Positions 46,050-59,600 of a stretch of 64,000 nucleotides of DNA are shown piece after piece. Source of the DNA: Scatophagus argus (taxonomy: Eukaryota > Chordata > Actinopteri > Scatophagidae). Location of the stretch: assembly GCF_020382885.2 (NCBI RefSeq), contig NC_058496.1:284501-348500 (forward strand), given 5' to 3'. The stretch's first letter is position 1; every line of letters begins with the position of its first letter. Made by a program: the position numbers and the translations under genes. Below the pieces are notes generated by a model, which searched no databases, had not been told where the DNA came from, and saw nothing but the letters and a program-made list of their open reading frames with translations.

Positions 46050-46760
46050 GGCTACTTACCGAAAACGCAAAATGTCATTAATATTTTTAATAGCCGTTGC
46101 TGTTTGTGAGTGTGTGTTGAATGGAATATCTTGACAGTTGTTCGCTTATGAGACGCATAACGTTCAGATTAATACGGTTGAAAATCCATTCTTTGTAGAT
46201 GTTACCGCTCGGTATTTGGCTAGCTAATAAGCCGTTAGCCTGTTAGCTGAGCTTTGTCTGAAGGCGCCGAGCGGCCAACCAGGCTCCGACACACCGACAC
46301 ATTCTGCACACTGCGGGGGAAACCCTTCGCTCCGTTAACCCGCTAATTGCACCGCTACCGTTCAGAGAGACGTGTTTACTTTGGGTTTTGGTCCTCCGGC
46401 GAGTCCAGCGACGGGCTCCGGTCAGTTTTCTGCAAGATTTTTATTTAGCGAAGTAGCATAATAGATGAGTTATCAGCTGTCTGTCGTGTGCGCAGGCGCA
46501 GTGGCGAGCAGCATCATGGATGTTGTTGTGATCGGATTGGTTGGCCGCGTGGCTGTAGTGCTATGACTGGTTGTCAGGTATTTTCGGGATTATGATTCGC
46601 TGCTGGGGGGTGTAAAGCGCTGTGATTGGCCGGTAAGTTAGCTTCAGTGCAGTGACTGGCTAAGGAGATGACCGAGCTGCTGTGATTGGCTGCTGATGTT
46701 TACGTTTTCGCCTTGAGACTCGCGCCGTCACTCAAACTACGCTTCCCAGCATGCAAAGCG
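46050..46760 (-). promoter_or_regulatory. brd3: brd3 promoter and first non-coding exon
   Basis: Minus-strand exon 1 appears to end in CGTTTTCG at 46060 before GTAAGTAGC, an excellent donor. Upstream of it on the coding strand lie a palindromic NRF1 site (TGCGCAGGCGCA near 46489-46500), inverted CCAAT boxes near 46534, 46624 and 46684 (ATTGG on plus), and a ZNF143/SBS-like sequence (ACTACGCTTCCCAGCATGC, near 46736-46754). GTTAGC/GCTAAC words cluster at about 46031-46262. The transcription start is probably around 46400-46480. All are motif-based inferences. Confidence 0.55.
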
Positions 46761-47189
46761 GCAGCAGAGAACCTGAGGCCCGCTCTGCTTTGCTGATTTA
46801 AATCAGCAGGCTGATCTTTATGTTAATACACTAGACGGCCATTTAGCTCATTTGTTAGCTCTAGTAAGATTTGACTTTTGTTTAGCCATAAGCTTTTGTG
46901 GACAGTAACATACAGGAAAACAGGATAAAAATAAAAACCTTTACTGCAGCAATATGCCTTACACAGTATGTGTATGTAAAAAATATATATACTGCCAATA
47001 AAGATTCTTCTTACACAACTGCCTTAACAAATCAGACACCTCATTATTAAACTACTGCGTTAAAAACCACAAACACGGCTGTGTTCACATGTAGAAAGTG
47101 TCTTTACAAGTATCTAAAATATATTAGTACATTTGTAAGAGCCAAATATAAACTCCAACTCATCTCTAAATTCACAAGTTTTTAAGAAG

Positions 47190-47530
47190 AAGAAGAAGAA
47201 TCAGCTTTATTGACAGTATATATATTTTTACACACACACACTGAATTCGTCTTCTGCATTTGACCCATCCTTAGTTGAACACACACATGCAACACCCAGC
47301 AAATTACACACAGTGAAACACACACAGGAGCAGTGGGCAGCATCAAGCACCCGGGGAGCATATTGGGGGGTTAAGTGCCTTGCTCAAGGGCACATCAGCC
47401 AGCTAATGGAGGGGGGGGGTTCGCATTAATCACTCCACCACACCCAAATTTTTCCTGCCCGTCCGGTGGGGGTCACGATCACAAGCCGCTTCTCCAATCT
47501 CTAGGCCACGGCTGCCCCGTGCAAAAAAAA
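47190..47530 (-). mobile_element. tRNA-derived SINE
   Basis: On the minus strand it starts GGGGCAGCCGTGGCCTAGAG, the tRNA-like head with an A box (TGGCCTAGAG). The body contains TGCCCTTGAGCAAGGCACTT, the widely shared fish SINE core, and the 3' end is AATAAAGCTGATTCTTCTTC. The B box is weak in this copy. A (CA)n-rich stretch lies inside the body. A second, truncated copy of the same family is at 50577-50800. Confidence 0.65.
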
Positions 47531-47757
47531 AAACATGCCAGTGTGGAGACTTGGGCATTCCTGCTGTGGATGTTTCTGCCTGTGACTGAACCACATCTCA
47601 GTGTAGAACACGTAAAAGACCTGCTCTCAAAAACAACATGAATGCTGATGTGCAGATGCTCACGTAAGTAAGTACTCATGTCCACTACGCCACAGAACAC
47701 ATGTGGAACACGTCCAAACGGAGTCCAGAAAGTAGTGCTGACGCTACGTACCCGTGG

Positions 47758-47760
<3 letters not shown>

Positions 47761-47814
<54 letters not shown>
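47761..47814. repeat. (TG)27 microsatellite
   Basis: A pure TG run of about 54 bases on the plus strand, between the SINE and the nacc2 3' end. Comparable runs occur at 43183-43219, 58184-58215, 61241-61271 and 63244-63278. Confidence 0.95.
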
Positions 47815-47816
<2 letters not shown>

Positions 47817-48195
47817 AGTTTGGGAATTTAATCCAGACAGACACTGCGTGCCTCCTTCCTCATCTTCTAGCCAGTCGGATTATAAATATGAACCACAACA
47901 AAGAATATGTTGCTCTTTTGGCATGAAGATGTTGTCCTAACTAAAGTCATGGCACAGTCTAGTAGTGGAGTGTACTTCCAGTGAATACCTGATCCACTCC
48001 TCAGTGGACATTTTGAGGACTCTTACGTAAGACCTCTTGGACCCATTCTGTCGTTTGTCACAATCCGAGCGTTCCTTCAACAGGCCTGAACTGTAGTTTG
48101 TCCTGAGGGGGGCGCTAGAGGAAAGACCAGGTGGTCCACATGGTTCAGCTCAAACGGAGGAGACAGAAACAGCAGCAGTCTGATTATCAAGAAGC

Positions 48196-48201
48196 TTTAT
48201 T
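48196..48201 (-). terminator. Poly(A) signal of nacc2
   Basis: AATAAA on the minus strand about 300 bases past the nacc2 stop codon, with no earlier canonical signal. Confidence 0.55.
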
Positions 48202-48502
48202 GTCATTATCAGAGTGAGTATCATCATCATCATCATCATCACCATCATCAGTCCTGTTGCTATGGGCCTGTGTGCTGGACTGCAGGAGGCTGTTAACATG
48301 CAGCAGAGCCGAGCAGACAGACAGGCAGAGGAGTAGACAGACAGACAGAGGTAGGTCAGACGGAAAGGTAGACGAACTGGGGACAGAGAGGTAGACAGGT
48401 GGACAGGTAGTGAGGTAGGGGAGCAGACAAACAGACAGACAGGTGGGGGGGCAGGTAGCTATTGTGTTATGTACATACAGGTAGGCAGATGCAATAGAAA
48501 GC

Positions 48503-51500
48503 TTATTGGCTGTCTTCCAGAGGCTCCGCCCCCCTCTCAACTGTGTCGGCCATGTGAGGAGGGGCGGGTTCTGCAGGCTGGGGGGAGGGGTGTGAAGAGG
48601 AGGAGGAGGAAGAGGAGTTGGAGGACAGGGAGAGGGGGAGATCTGGGGGTTGTTCAGTCTGTAGCCTCCCTGCCCCGTCTGCATCGCCTCCCGTCAACAC
48701 CTCCTCCGCCTGCGCTCCGCCGCCTCCTCCACGAGACGCGGCAAACTGCAGGTGAGGCAGGAGGGCGGCTGAGGTCTCCTTCTCCCTCTCACCCGCCGCC
48801 TCGCGTCGCTCAGCGTATAGCGGGGCCTCCAGGCCGAGGTAGGAGGCGCTGAGCTGTCGCAGGTCCAGCTCGAAGGGGCTGCTGCTGGGCTGCACGGCCG
48901 CTTCTCCTGCCTGACTTCCTGCTCCCAATCCTCCCCCTCCCCTCTTACCCTTGCGGGGGTGGGAAGAGGTGGGGAGGCTGTCAGGCAGAAGAGACTGGAT
49001 CTTGGGGAGCCAACGTTTGCGAACCCTGCGGGCGTTGGTGCACATGTCGGCCGCGATGACATTCATCTCGCTCTCCTTAAAGTTAGGAGCAAAGTTCTGA
49101 CAATAGACTGAGGAGGAGGAGGAGAGCCAGGGAGGAGGTGAAGAAAAGGAGAAAGGTAAAATGTTAAGATGATAAGTTGGACAAGTACAAGGAGGGGGAG
49201 GAAGGAAGAGAGGTAGAGGAAAAGGAGGAAGAGGAGGAGGGGCAGGAAGAGAAAGATGAGGAGGAAGAGGACGAAAACAAAAAAGAGGGAGAAAAGAGGA
49301 CTAAGTGGAAGACGCAAGGACGAGTAGGAGTAAGAAGAAATGGAGGAAGAAGAGGCGGAAAACAGAAATCAGAGGAGGAAGAACAGGAGAAAGAAGAAGA
49401 GAAATGTCAGAATATTTCCAAAATACAGTAAAAAGACACAAACGTGTGTGTGTGTGTGTGTGGTCTTACGTTTGACAGTGTTTAACACTCGGTTGTCCAG
49501 GGGCTTTCGGCTTGGATCATTGGTCGAGGAGCGGATTCCTGTCCCACAGCTATTGGCCAGAGTGTTTCTATGGATACCATAACAACCCAATCAGCACCTA
49601 TAGATTAGCTCTCCCTCCCTCAGTGAGACAATGTGACAGAGCTGTTATGTAAAGCAGCTGCTCGCCGACTGTCAGAATGTTCTGGAACGTTTAACGCAGT
49701 CTGATGTCACGTGATGTCTGCTGATGTCAGACTGGTCGATGCTGTTGCCTTTGTGGTTCACTGTGGGAAACGGTCGGTGCGTGGATGGGAACACACAGGT
49801 AAGACACGTTTGGAGAAACTGTTCCACCAATCAAACGACTGCTTACTGATGTGTCACTGCTGGCTTCGGGACTGCTCCAATCTGTCACAGGTGTGTCCAG
49901 GTCAGAGGTCTCCAGGACCTACATTAGCAGCGGTCACCAAGGCCGTCCCACAGCACCTGTGGCTCCATCACGAGCAGAAAGGGCTGTTGTCCTCGTGTTA
50001 TTTTGTTGGATGTATCCAAACAAACTGTGTTTCAAATTCATTCACGCTGACTTTCAATGCTGTGACAGCTCTAACATGAAGAGCACATGGAGCACTTTCA
50101 CAGGTGGACACGCAGTGTATACGATTTGGACATACACACAGGTGATATGCTGCTTTTGACACGTCAGGCCGTGTCAGACTCACATCAGGTCATCTTATTC
50201 AGTCAACAGCTCAGTCGGTGCTGCAAATCAGGAGGTCTGAGTTGATCCTGTGGGAACAACCTGAGATGCCTGAAGGCTCTGGAGCCTGTTTTTGTGTGCT
50301 GTTAGAAGATGACCAGAGCCAGTTTGCAAACGTCAGCTCACCCATCACAGGTGGTTTTCTAAACAGCCCTTCTAATCTGAGCTTCGACACATCACCTTCA
50401 GGGGACGGTCCTAATGTCTCATTTATGTTTTCTTGACTTAATTAAATGTGGTCTTTTCTCTGATGGTCAGGATGCTATTGGAGAGCATTAACTTTTCCCT
50501 GATCATGTACATGATCTTTACCTGTGTTGGTATTTTTGAGCCAGACTAGCAGTCCCCCCTGCCAACACTCTTAAACTTAAACTTTGAACTTTATTGTCAG
50601 CATATTTTTACATTCACCTAAATTCTTCTCTGCATTTAACCCCTCACTGATTGAACACACACGCGCGACATGCGTTGGACACACAGGACCCGTGGGCTGC
50701 CGTGTCAGGCACCCGGGGAGCAGCTGGGGGGTGAGGTGCCTTGCTCAAGGGCACGTCAGCCGTTACTAATGGAGGGGGAGAGCGTTGATTATTCACTCCA
50801 GTCTCTATGCTAAGTTGGGCTAACCAGGTCCAGGATCTGAGTTTGAAATGTTTCATCGGCTCACCGGTCGAAGAACGTAGCCAGCAGTCTCCTGAGCAGC
50901 ACCTTGTGTTTGACTCCGGCGCACAGGTGACAGTTCATCAGCTGACCTCGAGTCATGAACACACCTGAACCTGAACACACATACACATTCTAACATCATA
51001 ATGTATACTTATGGTTTACATAACCCATTTTTTCAGTCTGTCTGCTCTTCCAGACATTTTGTTTTCACGGCCTCACTTACGATCCAGTTGCCATGGCAAC
51101 ACATTAGTAACTTAAAGAGCTGTGTCTATCACTGCTTATTAACCACCTTTGGGAACTCTATTCACTTTTCAGCTTTTTCATTTGAGTGTGAAACATCTCC
51201 CACCACAGCTGGACACGTGTTGCCCTACCTGCCACCAGCTCCACCTTCTCTCCGGGGTCCCCCTCAGTGTAGAGCGATGGGTGGCAGCGATATCCGATCT
51301 GACTGATCAGACTGGCAGGGAGGGCCATGTTGTCCCGACCAACCAGCACACAGGGTCGACGCTCGTTAGCCAACGGGAGGGAGAGCATCTCCATCTTGTC
51401 TTGGACTGGAGCAATAAGGAGTGGAGAGAAGGTGTGTATAACATAACCCAACCACATAATGATGAGATAAAACAAAGTTAAATGGACCTGTGGAGCTTTG

Positions 51501-54500
51501 AAGCTAATACGCTTAAGCTGCAGTTCCTCTAATGTCCTCTAGATGCTGCTTAAAGAAAACCCTGACTGTGGATGGAGAACAACAAGGTAAGACTTGTTTT
51601 TAAGGGAACACATTTTGGCTAAATTCAAAGGTTCGGACTGTCCCACACCTGCAGACAGCTCTGAGACTGTTCAGGAAAGTGCAGTAAGGTCTGTCCAAAC
51701 AATTCATCAGCTCCACAGGGGGCGCCGAGTGGTTTTTATCTGGATTTTCTCTGGCGGCTGGGTGCTTAGGACCATGTAGTGAGATCTGATATTTCACATA
51801 GATTTTGTTTTCTCCCCAGCTTGTGTTTTTTTGTTTGCTTGACTTCATCTTTAACTGCTGTCCTATCCTGCTGTCTTGTCAGCTCACTTTTTGTATACAG
51901 AGGTTGATTCTACGCTGTTACTGCCTCTGCTGCTGGCTCAGTACCTCCTTTACATCCTGTCCCACAGGGCATCTTATTCACCTGAAGCACCAGCATCGAT
52001 GTCCCAAAGGTCTGCAAAAGGGTCATTCCACAACTCAAACCAAAGGAAGGGTATTTGGACTCTTTGGAGTTTTTGGGGAAAAAAAAATCTTTTGTTACCT
52101 TCAGATGCTTTAGACCGATGCCAGCACAGTGAAACCTGACTTTGAAAAGAAGGCTGTACCTGGCTGGATGCCACTTCTTTGTGTATTGCTTGTGGTGAAT
52201 GAACAGATAGATGGGACTGGACCATGACATTCACTTACTGTAGGGGTTTCCAGGATGTCCATAGATGTGCTGGTAGAGTCCGGGGTGGACTGTGTTCCCA
52301 TAGTAATCTTCCTCCAGTTCCTCCTCAGTGGGGGGGTGAGAGGGAGGGGAGTCTGTGGGAAGGCTGGAGCCTCCTGGACTGGAACGCCCCCCGCCTGCCA
52401 GCAGGTAGGACTGCAACCCCGGAACCAGACCTCCACCTGCACCCAGGTAACACAGAGTGCTGCTTCTGGAAGACTGGAGGTCAGTAGCAACATCCACTCT
52501 GAGGACAGAACAACAAGGACAAGTTACACCAGGAAGGGCAGAAGACATCCAGTGTTTTTATAGCTTTATAACACATATTGTATTTTGATAGCATTAGTCA
52601 AAAATGATTGGCATTAAAGGAACTGCATTAAGTTGGTTTCAGTCTTATTTATCAGATTGAAATCAGTTCGTTCGTGTTAATGATGAATTCTTTGGGAGTC
52701 TCCCAAGGTTCTCTGCTCGGACCAGTATTATTTACCCTTTATATGCTCCCCATCGGTGATATTATTAGGAAACACTCCATACATTTTGATTGTTATGCAG
52801 ATGACACACAACTGTACTTGTCAATGAAACCAGAAGAAAGAAATCAGCTAGTCAAACTTCAGGCATGTCTTAAAGACATAAAACCTGGATGACTTGCAAT
52901 TTTTTACTTTTAAATTCAGACAAAAAAGTTAAAAAGTTATTTTTGATCAGGATGTCCTTTAACTCACACAAAGCTCAAATTTCAAGGACTGCCTTCTTTT
53001 ACCTCCACAACATTGCAAATATTAGGCACATTATGACTCAAAAAGATGCAGAAAAACTAGTCCATGCATTTATTACTTCCAGGCTGGATTATTATATATA
53101 ATTTCCTTCTATAAGGTTGCCCCAATAAGTCTCTAAAAACTCTCCAGCTAATCCAGAGCAGTGCTGCACCTGTACTGACAAAAGCTCATATTATTATTTC
53201 TCCCATGTTGGCTTCTCTACATTGGCTGCCTGTAAAATTTACAATAGACTTAAAAATTCTCCTCCTCACATTCAAAGCCCTAATCTCTCAGGCACCATCT
53301 TATCTCAAAAAGTTCAAAGTACCTTATTATCCTTCCTAGAAAGTAGACTTAAAACTTTCCTGTTTGATAAAGCTTATAGTTAAGGCTGGCCTAGGCCGGC
53401 CCCTAGTTACGCAGACTGCCGGGGATCTCCCATGATGCACTGAGCTTCTCTCTCCTCCTCTAACTCTCCTTCTGCACACATTTATGTCCCACTAATGCAT
53501 GTTACTAACTCAGCTTCTTTCCTGGAGTCCTTGTGCTTTCTGGTCTCGCAGGTTCCCGTGGATCGTGGTTGGACCTCCTGCTGTGGTCCTGCTTGACTGT
53601 TAATACCATCTGCTATATTTCTGCATTATTATCATTATTACTACTATTACTACTACAGATATCAAAATCATTATTATAGGGTGGATTTTCAGTAAAAATA
53701 TGCAATCAGGAGATCAGGGTTACTGATTTCTATTCACAGACTGTGACAGACTAAACGGATGTGTTTCTGTGTGGCAGCTTTTATCTTAAACATACAGAAA
53801 TGGTGTATGTGTCTATATCAGGCATGTCAAACTGGTCCACAGGAGGGCCGCTGTGGCTGCACGTTTTCTTTTCAACCAAGTAGCAGCACACCAGACTTGA
53901 CTCATTTAATCAACTGATCTCCGTCTTCAGACAGTTGATTGGTCAAACGGTGTGCTCTTGATTGGTTGGCACAAAAACCTGCAGCCACACCGGCCCTCCT
54001 GTGGACCAGTTTGACATGCCTGGTCTATATGCTCAAATTCATCAGGCCGCCACACAGCCAGAACCAAAGCCTCCGACTGGTTGACAAGTCAGGAACTCTG
54101 ACAGGTCAACAGACCCCCCCAGAGCATCAACTACTTTTTTCAATACAGAAAATAAATGAACATTTGGTGTCATATTCATCATTATGGATTTATTTTACAA
54201 ACAGGTGCTGCAGTTCCAGCATGGATTGCAAAGCTCCTGAAGGAGCCCTCGCTGGAACAGCTAACACTTAGCTTCTGGACAGAAGTCACTTGCAATGTTA
54301 GTAACGTGTTCATCTGCAGATTCACACACAGTTTAGCTGGAAAAGCACTGTAGAGATGCCTGAGAGAGCCTGTGTGACTCAGGGCAACCACAAGAGTCAC
54401 ACAGCATTTATGTTGTAGGTTATGCTGCCACCTGGTGGAGCTGCCCTTGCACTACAAAGGAGTCAAGCTGACCTATAAGAGTTATAGCATCTGCTCTAGC

Positions 54501-56229
54501 AAAACTAAAGAATTATGAGTATTGGCTTTGTATTGGCTGATATGACTCATAGATGATCGACAATCAAGGGTTAACTTTAGGGCATCCCAAATCAAGATGA
54601 CAGGAAATGAGATGTATGACAAACAAAATCCAACCTGGAATCTTGTGATTGCATGGTAAGTATCCTACACCTGCCAGTCAGTGGTGGCCAGCACGGGGGT
54701 CAGAGTTATTAATGAGCCAGGAATTCTGTTACACTACTAACATAGAGTACATGTTCATGTTCACAGACTTTTTCAAGCTGAACAAGGAAAAGCATCAGTG
54801 TTTGAATAAGCTGGCCCCAACTGGTAGACACTCAGTATGTGACAATTACAGAGGGCCATAGATGTTATTTTCTCAAGGTAAAAAGGTTGGAAACCACTGC
54901 TGCAAGCCACCAGGACGCCCCAAAACGACCAGACACATCTAAAGTGAGCTCCTATTGGTCATCACCTGGCCTCCTCTCCTCCTCCTCCTTCTCCTGCTGC
55001 GACTCTTCCTCCGTTCTCCTCAGCAGGAGGTGTGTCGGCTCTCTCCTGTTTGATCCTGCTGACGGCCAGGAGCAGCTCCTCTGGGCTCAGGGACGGCTGG
55101 TCTGGACTGGCCTCCTGCAGCTGGGGGGCGCTGTGCTGCTGCTGCTGCTGTTGCTGCTGGACTATCGGGGCTTCGAAGCCTGCAAGCTCGTCTGCTGAGG
55201 TTGTCTGGAATTCATCAATGAGTTTAAACAAAGTTATAAAGAGATGCAACATCAGAATCTAACAATTACTGTCTTTGTTGATAATAAATTGACCCTAATT
55301 ATGAACCGCCTTTAAGAGACAAACATGGCTGTGCAGGTGAGGGGCAAAACCCCACCTGTGACTGTGACTGAGAGTCAGGAGCGTTAGAAGTAAGTTTTAC
55401 ACTGACTTTATGGCAGTTCAGCTCGTCTCAGTTCAGTAAAAGAGAGAAACTCAAGTTCAGAAGGTGTATGGTTGGATTTTTCTGTTTAGTATAAGAATAT
55501 TTCTTTTCTGGACATTTTGTGAGTTTGTTTTGTTTCCTTATTAGGCTAAATACTATGAGAGCTTGTGGAACTTTATTTTGGCCGTATCTCACAAAATGCA
55601 CCTTTAAACCACCATTAGGCCTTGTGTTTTAGCCTATTTTAGCATAACTCAAACCCCGACTAAACAGCAACTTCAGCTCAGTGTTAACGTGAAGCTCTGT
55701 GATTGGTTATTTGTTAGTGAAGGAGTTGTAGTTGACTTGATCTTCTAACACAGTTTTACAGTTCTGTGGGCGTGGCACAACCTACCTGTGAGTCACAGCA
55801 TAGAGGCGAGGAGGAGGAGGAGCCCTTCATCATCATCAACTCCATGCCTCGCTCCACGATGTTCTGGATCTGCAGGTAGCCAGCAGTGTACATGAGCACC
55901 AGCTGCTCGCTGGCAGCCATGCTGAGGCGGCCAGTGTAGCAGAAGGACAAAATCTGCTGAAAACACGTCGGTGTCACAGAAGACGGCAGCTCAAACACTG
56001 CCTGGGAGGAGGGCGAGGAAGAGGACGAGGAGGAGTCGGCTGCAGAGCTGAAAAGGTCTCTGAAGTAGAGCGAGGAAGCGGCGAGAACAGCCCGGTGCGC
56101 CTTGAAGGCCTGACCCTGCACCAGGATGGAGACATCGCAATAGTGACCCAGCAGCCGCTGCTCATTCAGGCTGCCCAGCACACTGCTGCCAAAGTCTGGG
56201 ATCTCCACCTGCAGCAGCCCCTCTGACAT
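48503..56229 (-). CDS. nacc2: NACC2, BTB/POZ and BEN domain repressor
   Basis: Seven coding exons join in phase: 56229-55786, 55204-54966, 52498-52239, 51405-51229, 50970-50865, 49567-49470 and 49107-48503, giving 642 aa (human about 587). The ATG of [16 protein letters not shown] was chosen over an upstream non-ATG codon. The BTB domain (about 1-130) has [39 protein letters not shown] and [16 protein letters not shown]. The middle is low complexity with a seven- to eight-Gln run. The BEN domain (about 325-440) has [44 protein letters not shown] and [18 protein letters not shown], then [20 protein letters not shown]. Family role: nuclear repressor binding NuRD and MDM2 promoter chromatin. A serine-rich C-terminus is lineage specific. 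A 5' UTR acceptor before CTGTGTCCCTG is at 56514, and a possible first non-coding exon ends at about 57783. Confidence 0.95.
49110..49430. repeat. Purine-rich GAGGAA tract in nacc2 intron
   Basis: About 320 bases of mixed GAGGAA, GAAGAGG and AGAAAGA words on the plus strand, with few pyrimidines. On the nacc2 strand it is a pyrimidine-rich run, just before the last-exon acceptor. Confidence 0.75.
50577..50800 (-). mobile_element. Truncated tRNA-derived SINE
   Basis: The minus strand has the shared GTGCCCTTGAGCAAGGCACC core, GCCCACGGGTCCTGTGTGTC and an AATAAAGTTCAAAG tail. The tRNA-like head is missing. It lies within a nacc2 intron. Confidence 0.6.
52602..53655 (+). mobile_element. Degenerate L2/Rex-type LINE, 3' half
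   Basis: Plus-strand reverse transcriptase pieces are legible: a [13 protein letters not shown] block, a [20 protein letters not shown] block, [20 protein letters not shown] with the catalytic [16 protein letters not shown] and later [20 protein letters not shown] and SLHWLPVKF. Frames change several times and segments are missing, so it is inactive. The tail ends in (ATT)n-like sequence near 53630. It sits in a nacc2 intron, antisense to the gene. Confidence 0.75.
53819..54022. mobile_element. hAT-type MITE with 43 bp inverted ends
   Basis: A 204 bp element starts CAGGCATGTCAAACTGGTCC and ends with its reverse complement. The inverted repeats (53819-53861 and 53980-54022) agree over 43 bases with one mismatch. 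It is flanked by a perfect 8 bp duplication, GTCTATAT, at 53811-53818 and 54023-54030, as hAT elements make. It has no coding capacity. Confidence 0.9.
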
Positions 56230-58177
56230 AGTGGACACCGGCTCTCCAGAGGGGGACAGGACAGGAAGTCACTGAGGGTTTGGCCTTGCTGGCGGCTCGG
56301 AGAAGACGGTCCTGAGCAGCCAGAGTTCAGAGTGTTTAAGTGTCAGGAATCCTGCAGCTGTCACCTCCAAAACGCTTCAGATCCATGTTGTTGAGGAGGA
56401 AACGGGGCGGGTGAAGTGGCGTGAGGTGGGGGTGGTGTTCAGTCAGAGAGGAACAGGCAGGAGGAGAGCACTATAGATCATCAGGATGGAGGTGAGCTCA
56501 GCACAGGGACACAGCTACAACAAGAGGAGCAAGGAAGACAGGTTAGGAGGATGAAACAGGACAAACATTTTAAAAGGTCATCATTTTCAGTCTAAACTTC
56601 GTGTCTGTGAGTGTACATGAATTAAAGCTCTGCTTTGACTTCAGGGGCAAAAAACAATTATTCATCACATGTGATAAAAGTCTAAAATGCATAATAAATC
56701 TGATTAAAAGCTAATACAAAAGGATTATTTGATAAAAGAGTAAAAACTGTGAAAGCTGCTGGTGTGTTGTTTGTGTAGAACCTCTAACGTCAGATGAACG
56801 CAGCCTGCAGACGTGAAGAATTTAATGCGTCCCGTGAAACCTGCTGAAAATACATGGAAGTTTTTGGGCAGTTTTACAACGGCTGTCTTTTCTTCTCATT
56901 TAATGTTTTTGTTTAGAGTTTTTATTCTGAAAAGGTCCAACCATGTGGCATCTGATATTTCCATGGTTACAGCGTCCATCACAATGTGATTTTCTATGCA
57001 GATGATAACATTCTGTATGTCAACAGCGATGCAATGAAACCAAGCGGAACAAAAAGCTTTCAGGCTGTCGTGGACAACTTGATGAGTACTTGGATTAGAG
57101 AACAGTCCAACGGAGACCAGCAGTGTCTGTCGCGGTTCGCCTTATTGATCTGATCAGAATAAGCAGATCAGAACAACCAGAACAGCTTCTCTTTACATAG
57201 CAGCTCTGAACTGGGACAGGCTGGTTCTCACCTCATAAACTGTGTGACCGACTCATCTTCATTGACATGTTTATCATCAGAGCTGATAATAAAGTTCTCT
57301 ACACACACAAGCCTGTTATTACTGTAGAGTGACATCACACACACACACACACACACATCATCAGACACTTTGTGATGGTTAACCTGTCAGACTGATCCTG
57401 AATCAGTAGAACCTGGTAGAGTCCAGTCCAGCAGTGTCTAGTACAGTCTATTAGGGTCAAGTAGAGTCCAGTAGAGTCCAGTCCAGGTGAGTCAGTCTGT
57501 TTCAGAGTTCAGTTCAGTTCAACATTTTGTTGTTTACAGCTGTAGCAGAGAGATAGACAGCTCAGAGAGACAGACAGGTGGCAGGGAGACAATAATGTAA
57601 AAAAGACAGACAGGCAGAAAACAAAGAGAGGGAGACAGGAAAATAAAGAGACAGACAGCTGGCTTAAAAAGAAACGGACAGGCAGTTTGAGAGTGCACAG
57701 ACAGACAGTGGAAATACAGTTAGAAGGGGATGGATGTAAGACAGGCAGGCAGACAGACAGGCAGATAGACAGCTCCTCACCTCCTCTCTGCTCCTCTTCC
57801 TCCTCTGCTTCTCCTCCATGCAGCAGGCAGGACGGCTGGCTGGGAGAGGTTTTCTTCTTCTCCTCCGCTCAGTCAACGCATCGTCTGGTGTGTCACAGGA
57901 GGGGAGGAGGGGGAGGGGGGGTAGAGACACAGCAGACAGCCGAGGAGGAGGAGGAGGAGGAGGAGGGAGGAAGAGGAGGAGTCATCTGAGGACAGCGAGG
58001 GAGCTAATGCGGCTAACTGCCCTGCAGAGGACGAGAGTGGGAGAGAGAGAGGGGCGAGCGAGCATCTGCTATAAGAAGACACTGCAAGGTTAACATTACA
58101 CACAGACACATTACAGACACAGTACAGACACACAAGAACACTGTCACACACACACGCTGATGTGTCTGCATGAGTGA

Positions 58178-58218
<41 letters not shown>

Positions 58219-59600
58219 TGTGTGTGTGGCATGACTGGGCCAAATGCACAGCGCTGCATTGCAGTGCTGAGGCTGAGTTGGCATGCCGAGTACATAGCGT
58301 GCATACTGCGACTGTGCCAGGCTGACACACACACACACACACACACACAGTAACAGCAGCAGCTTTTTGCTGCCTCAGCTTCCATCATCACGTATAGTTC
58401 AGGATAGTTTCTAACACGAGAGGCAGAGCCTTAGACAGACAGACAGACACTGTCTCTCCACACTAACAGTCTCTCTCTCTCTGTCTCTAAACAGTCAGAC
58501 AGGTTGGTGTCTGTATTTAAAGTTGTGCATCCAATATTAAAGATATGAAAGAGAGACGGTGGGTGGGTGTTGGATGGGGAGGATGCTGAGGCCAAACGAG
58601 GACTTTTACAGTAGCTGCTGTGTGTGTGTGTGTGACTGATAGTTTCTGTCTGTTGCCGTCTGTTTGCAGACCTCTCAGTATGGAAATGAGGGAGGCGGCG
58701 CCGAGGTCAACAACACTACGGACAGACGCTGCAGCAGTCTGTCCGTCTGCGTGTCTGTCCGTCTGCCCTCTAGTGTTCATTTCAAGGTATGTATGTAGTT
58801 TTTATGGATAGAAACACCAGATAAGATGATTTTCTGTTTTAATAGGCACACAGTTCCAGCGGACACGATGGACTCGGTGGACTCAGGGTTAAGCCACTTC
58901 GTCCTGTACTTCTTCTCCGGGTGAGACGTGTGCTCAAACACACGGCTGACGCTTCCACTGTAGAACAATGGACTGTTGCTCCAGCTGACACAAATCCTGT
59001 TCCATGGACACCTTCTGGCCTCGTGTTGAGTTGATTTTAGTAAATCAGGACCTAATCCCCCTCCAGGACCTGCAAGTCCTCAGCTAAAGTCGTAGTTAGC
59101 CCACTTTGAAATGTCCCAGGATGGTGCCAGTGTGAGAGCTCCAAGACTGCAGTGAGACAATCTCTTTTGTGATGTGATGAAATGTGGTTCAGATGTTCGC
59201 GTTCACCTCAAGGTGAAGTGTAATAACTCTGGTGCCAACATTTTAATGTGTCCAACCTGTTGCCATGCTGACCCTGGATGACGAAGATGGATGAACTTTG
59301 CCTGATGACATTCACATCAGCCTCAGTTAGCAGGCTAACGTTAGCTAATGTTAGCAGGCTAACATGCTCCACAGTGCAGCCTCTGAACATCAAGATGTCA
59401 GCACAGTTATAATCCACAGCACAGGGGCCCGTCAGTTTGATTCCCCAAACCTTCCACACTGCGAGCTTTGTTTTCTTTAGCTTTTAGGGCAGACAGAAAG
59501 ATTCAACCCGAGGAGGTCGAAGGTCACACCTCCACCTTCTGCGGCACCTCGTAAAGAACTCATTTCACATCTGAGGCTTCAGTCTCAGTCTGACACAGAA
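56230..59600. other. nacc2 5' flank and spacer before the qsox2 3' end
   Basis: It contains probable nacc2 non-coding exons (56230-56514 and about 57783 upward), a GGA-rich stretch at 57930-57980, and (GT)n or (CA)n at 57337, 58184 and 58327. No further gene is supported. GTTAGC-type words form a cluster at about 59335-59365. Confidence 0.4.
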
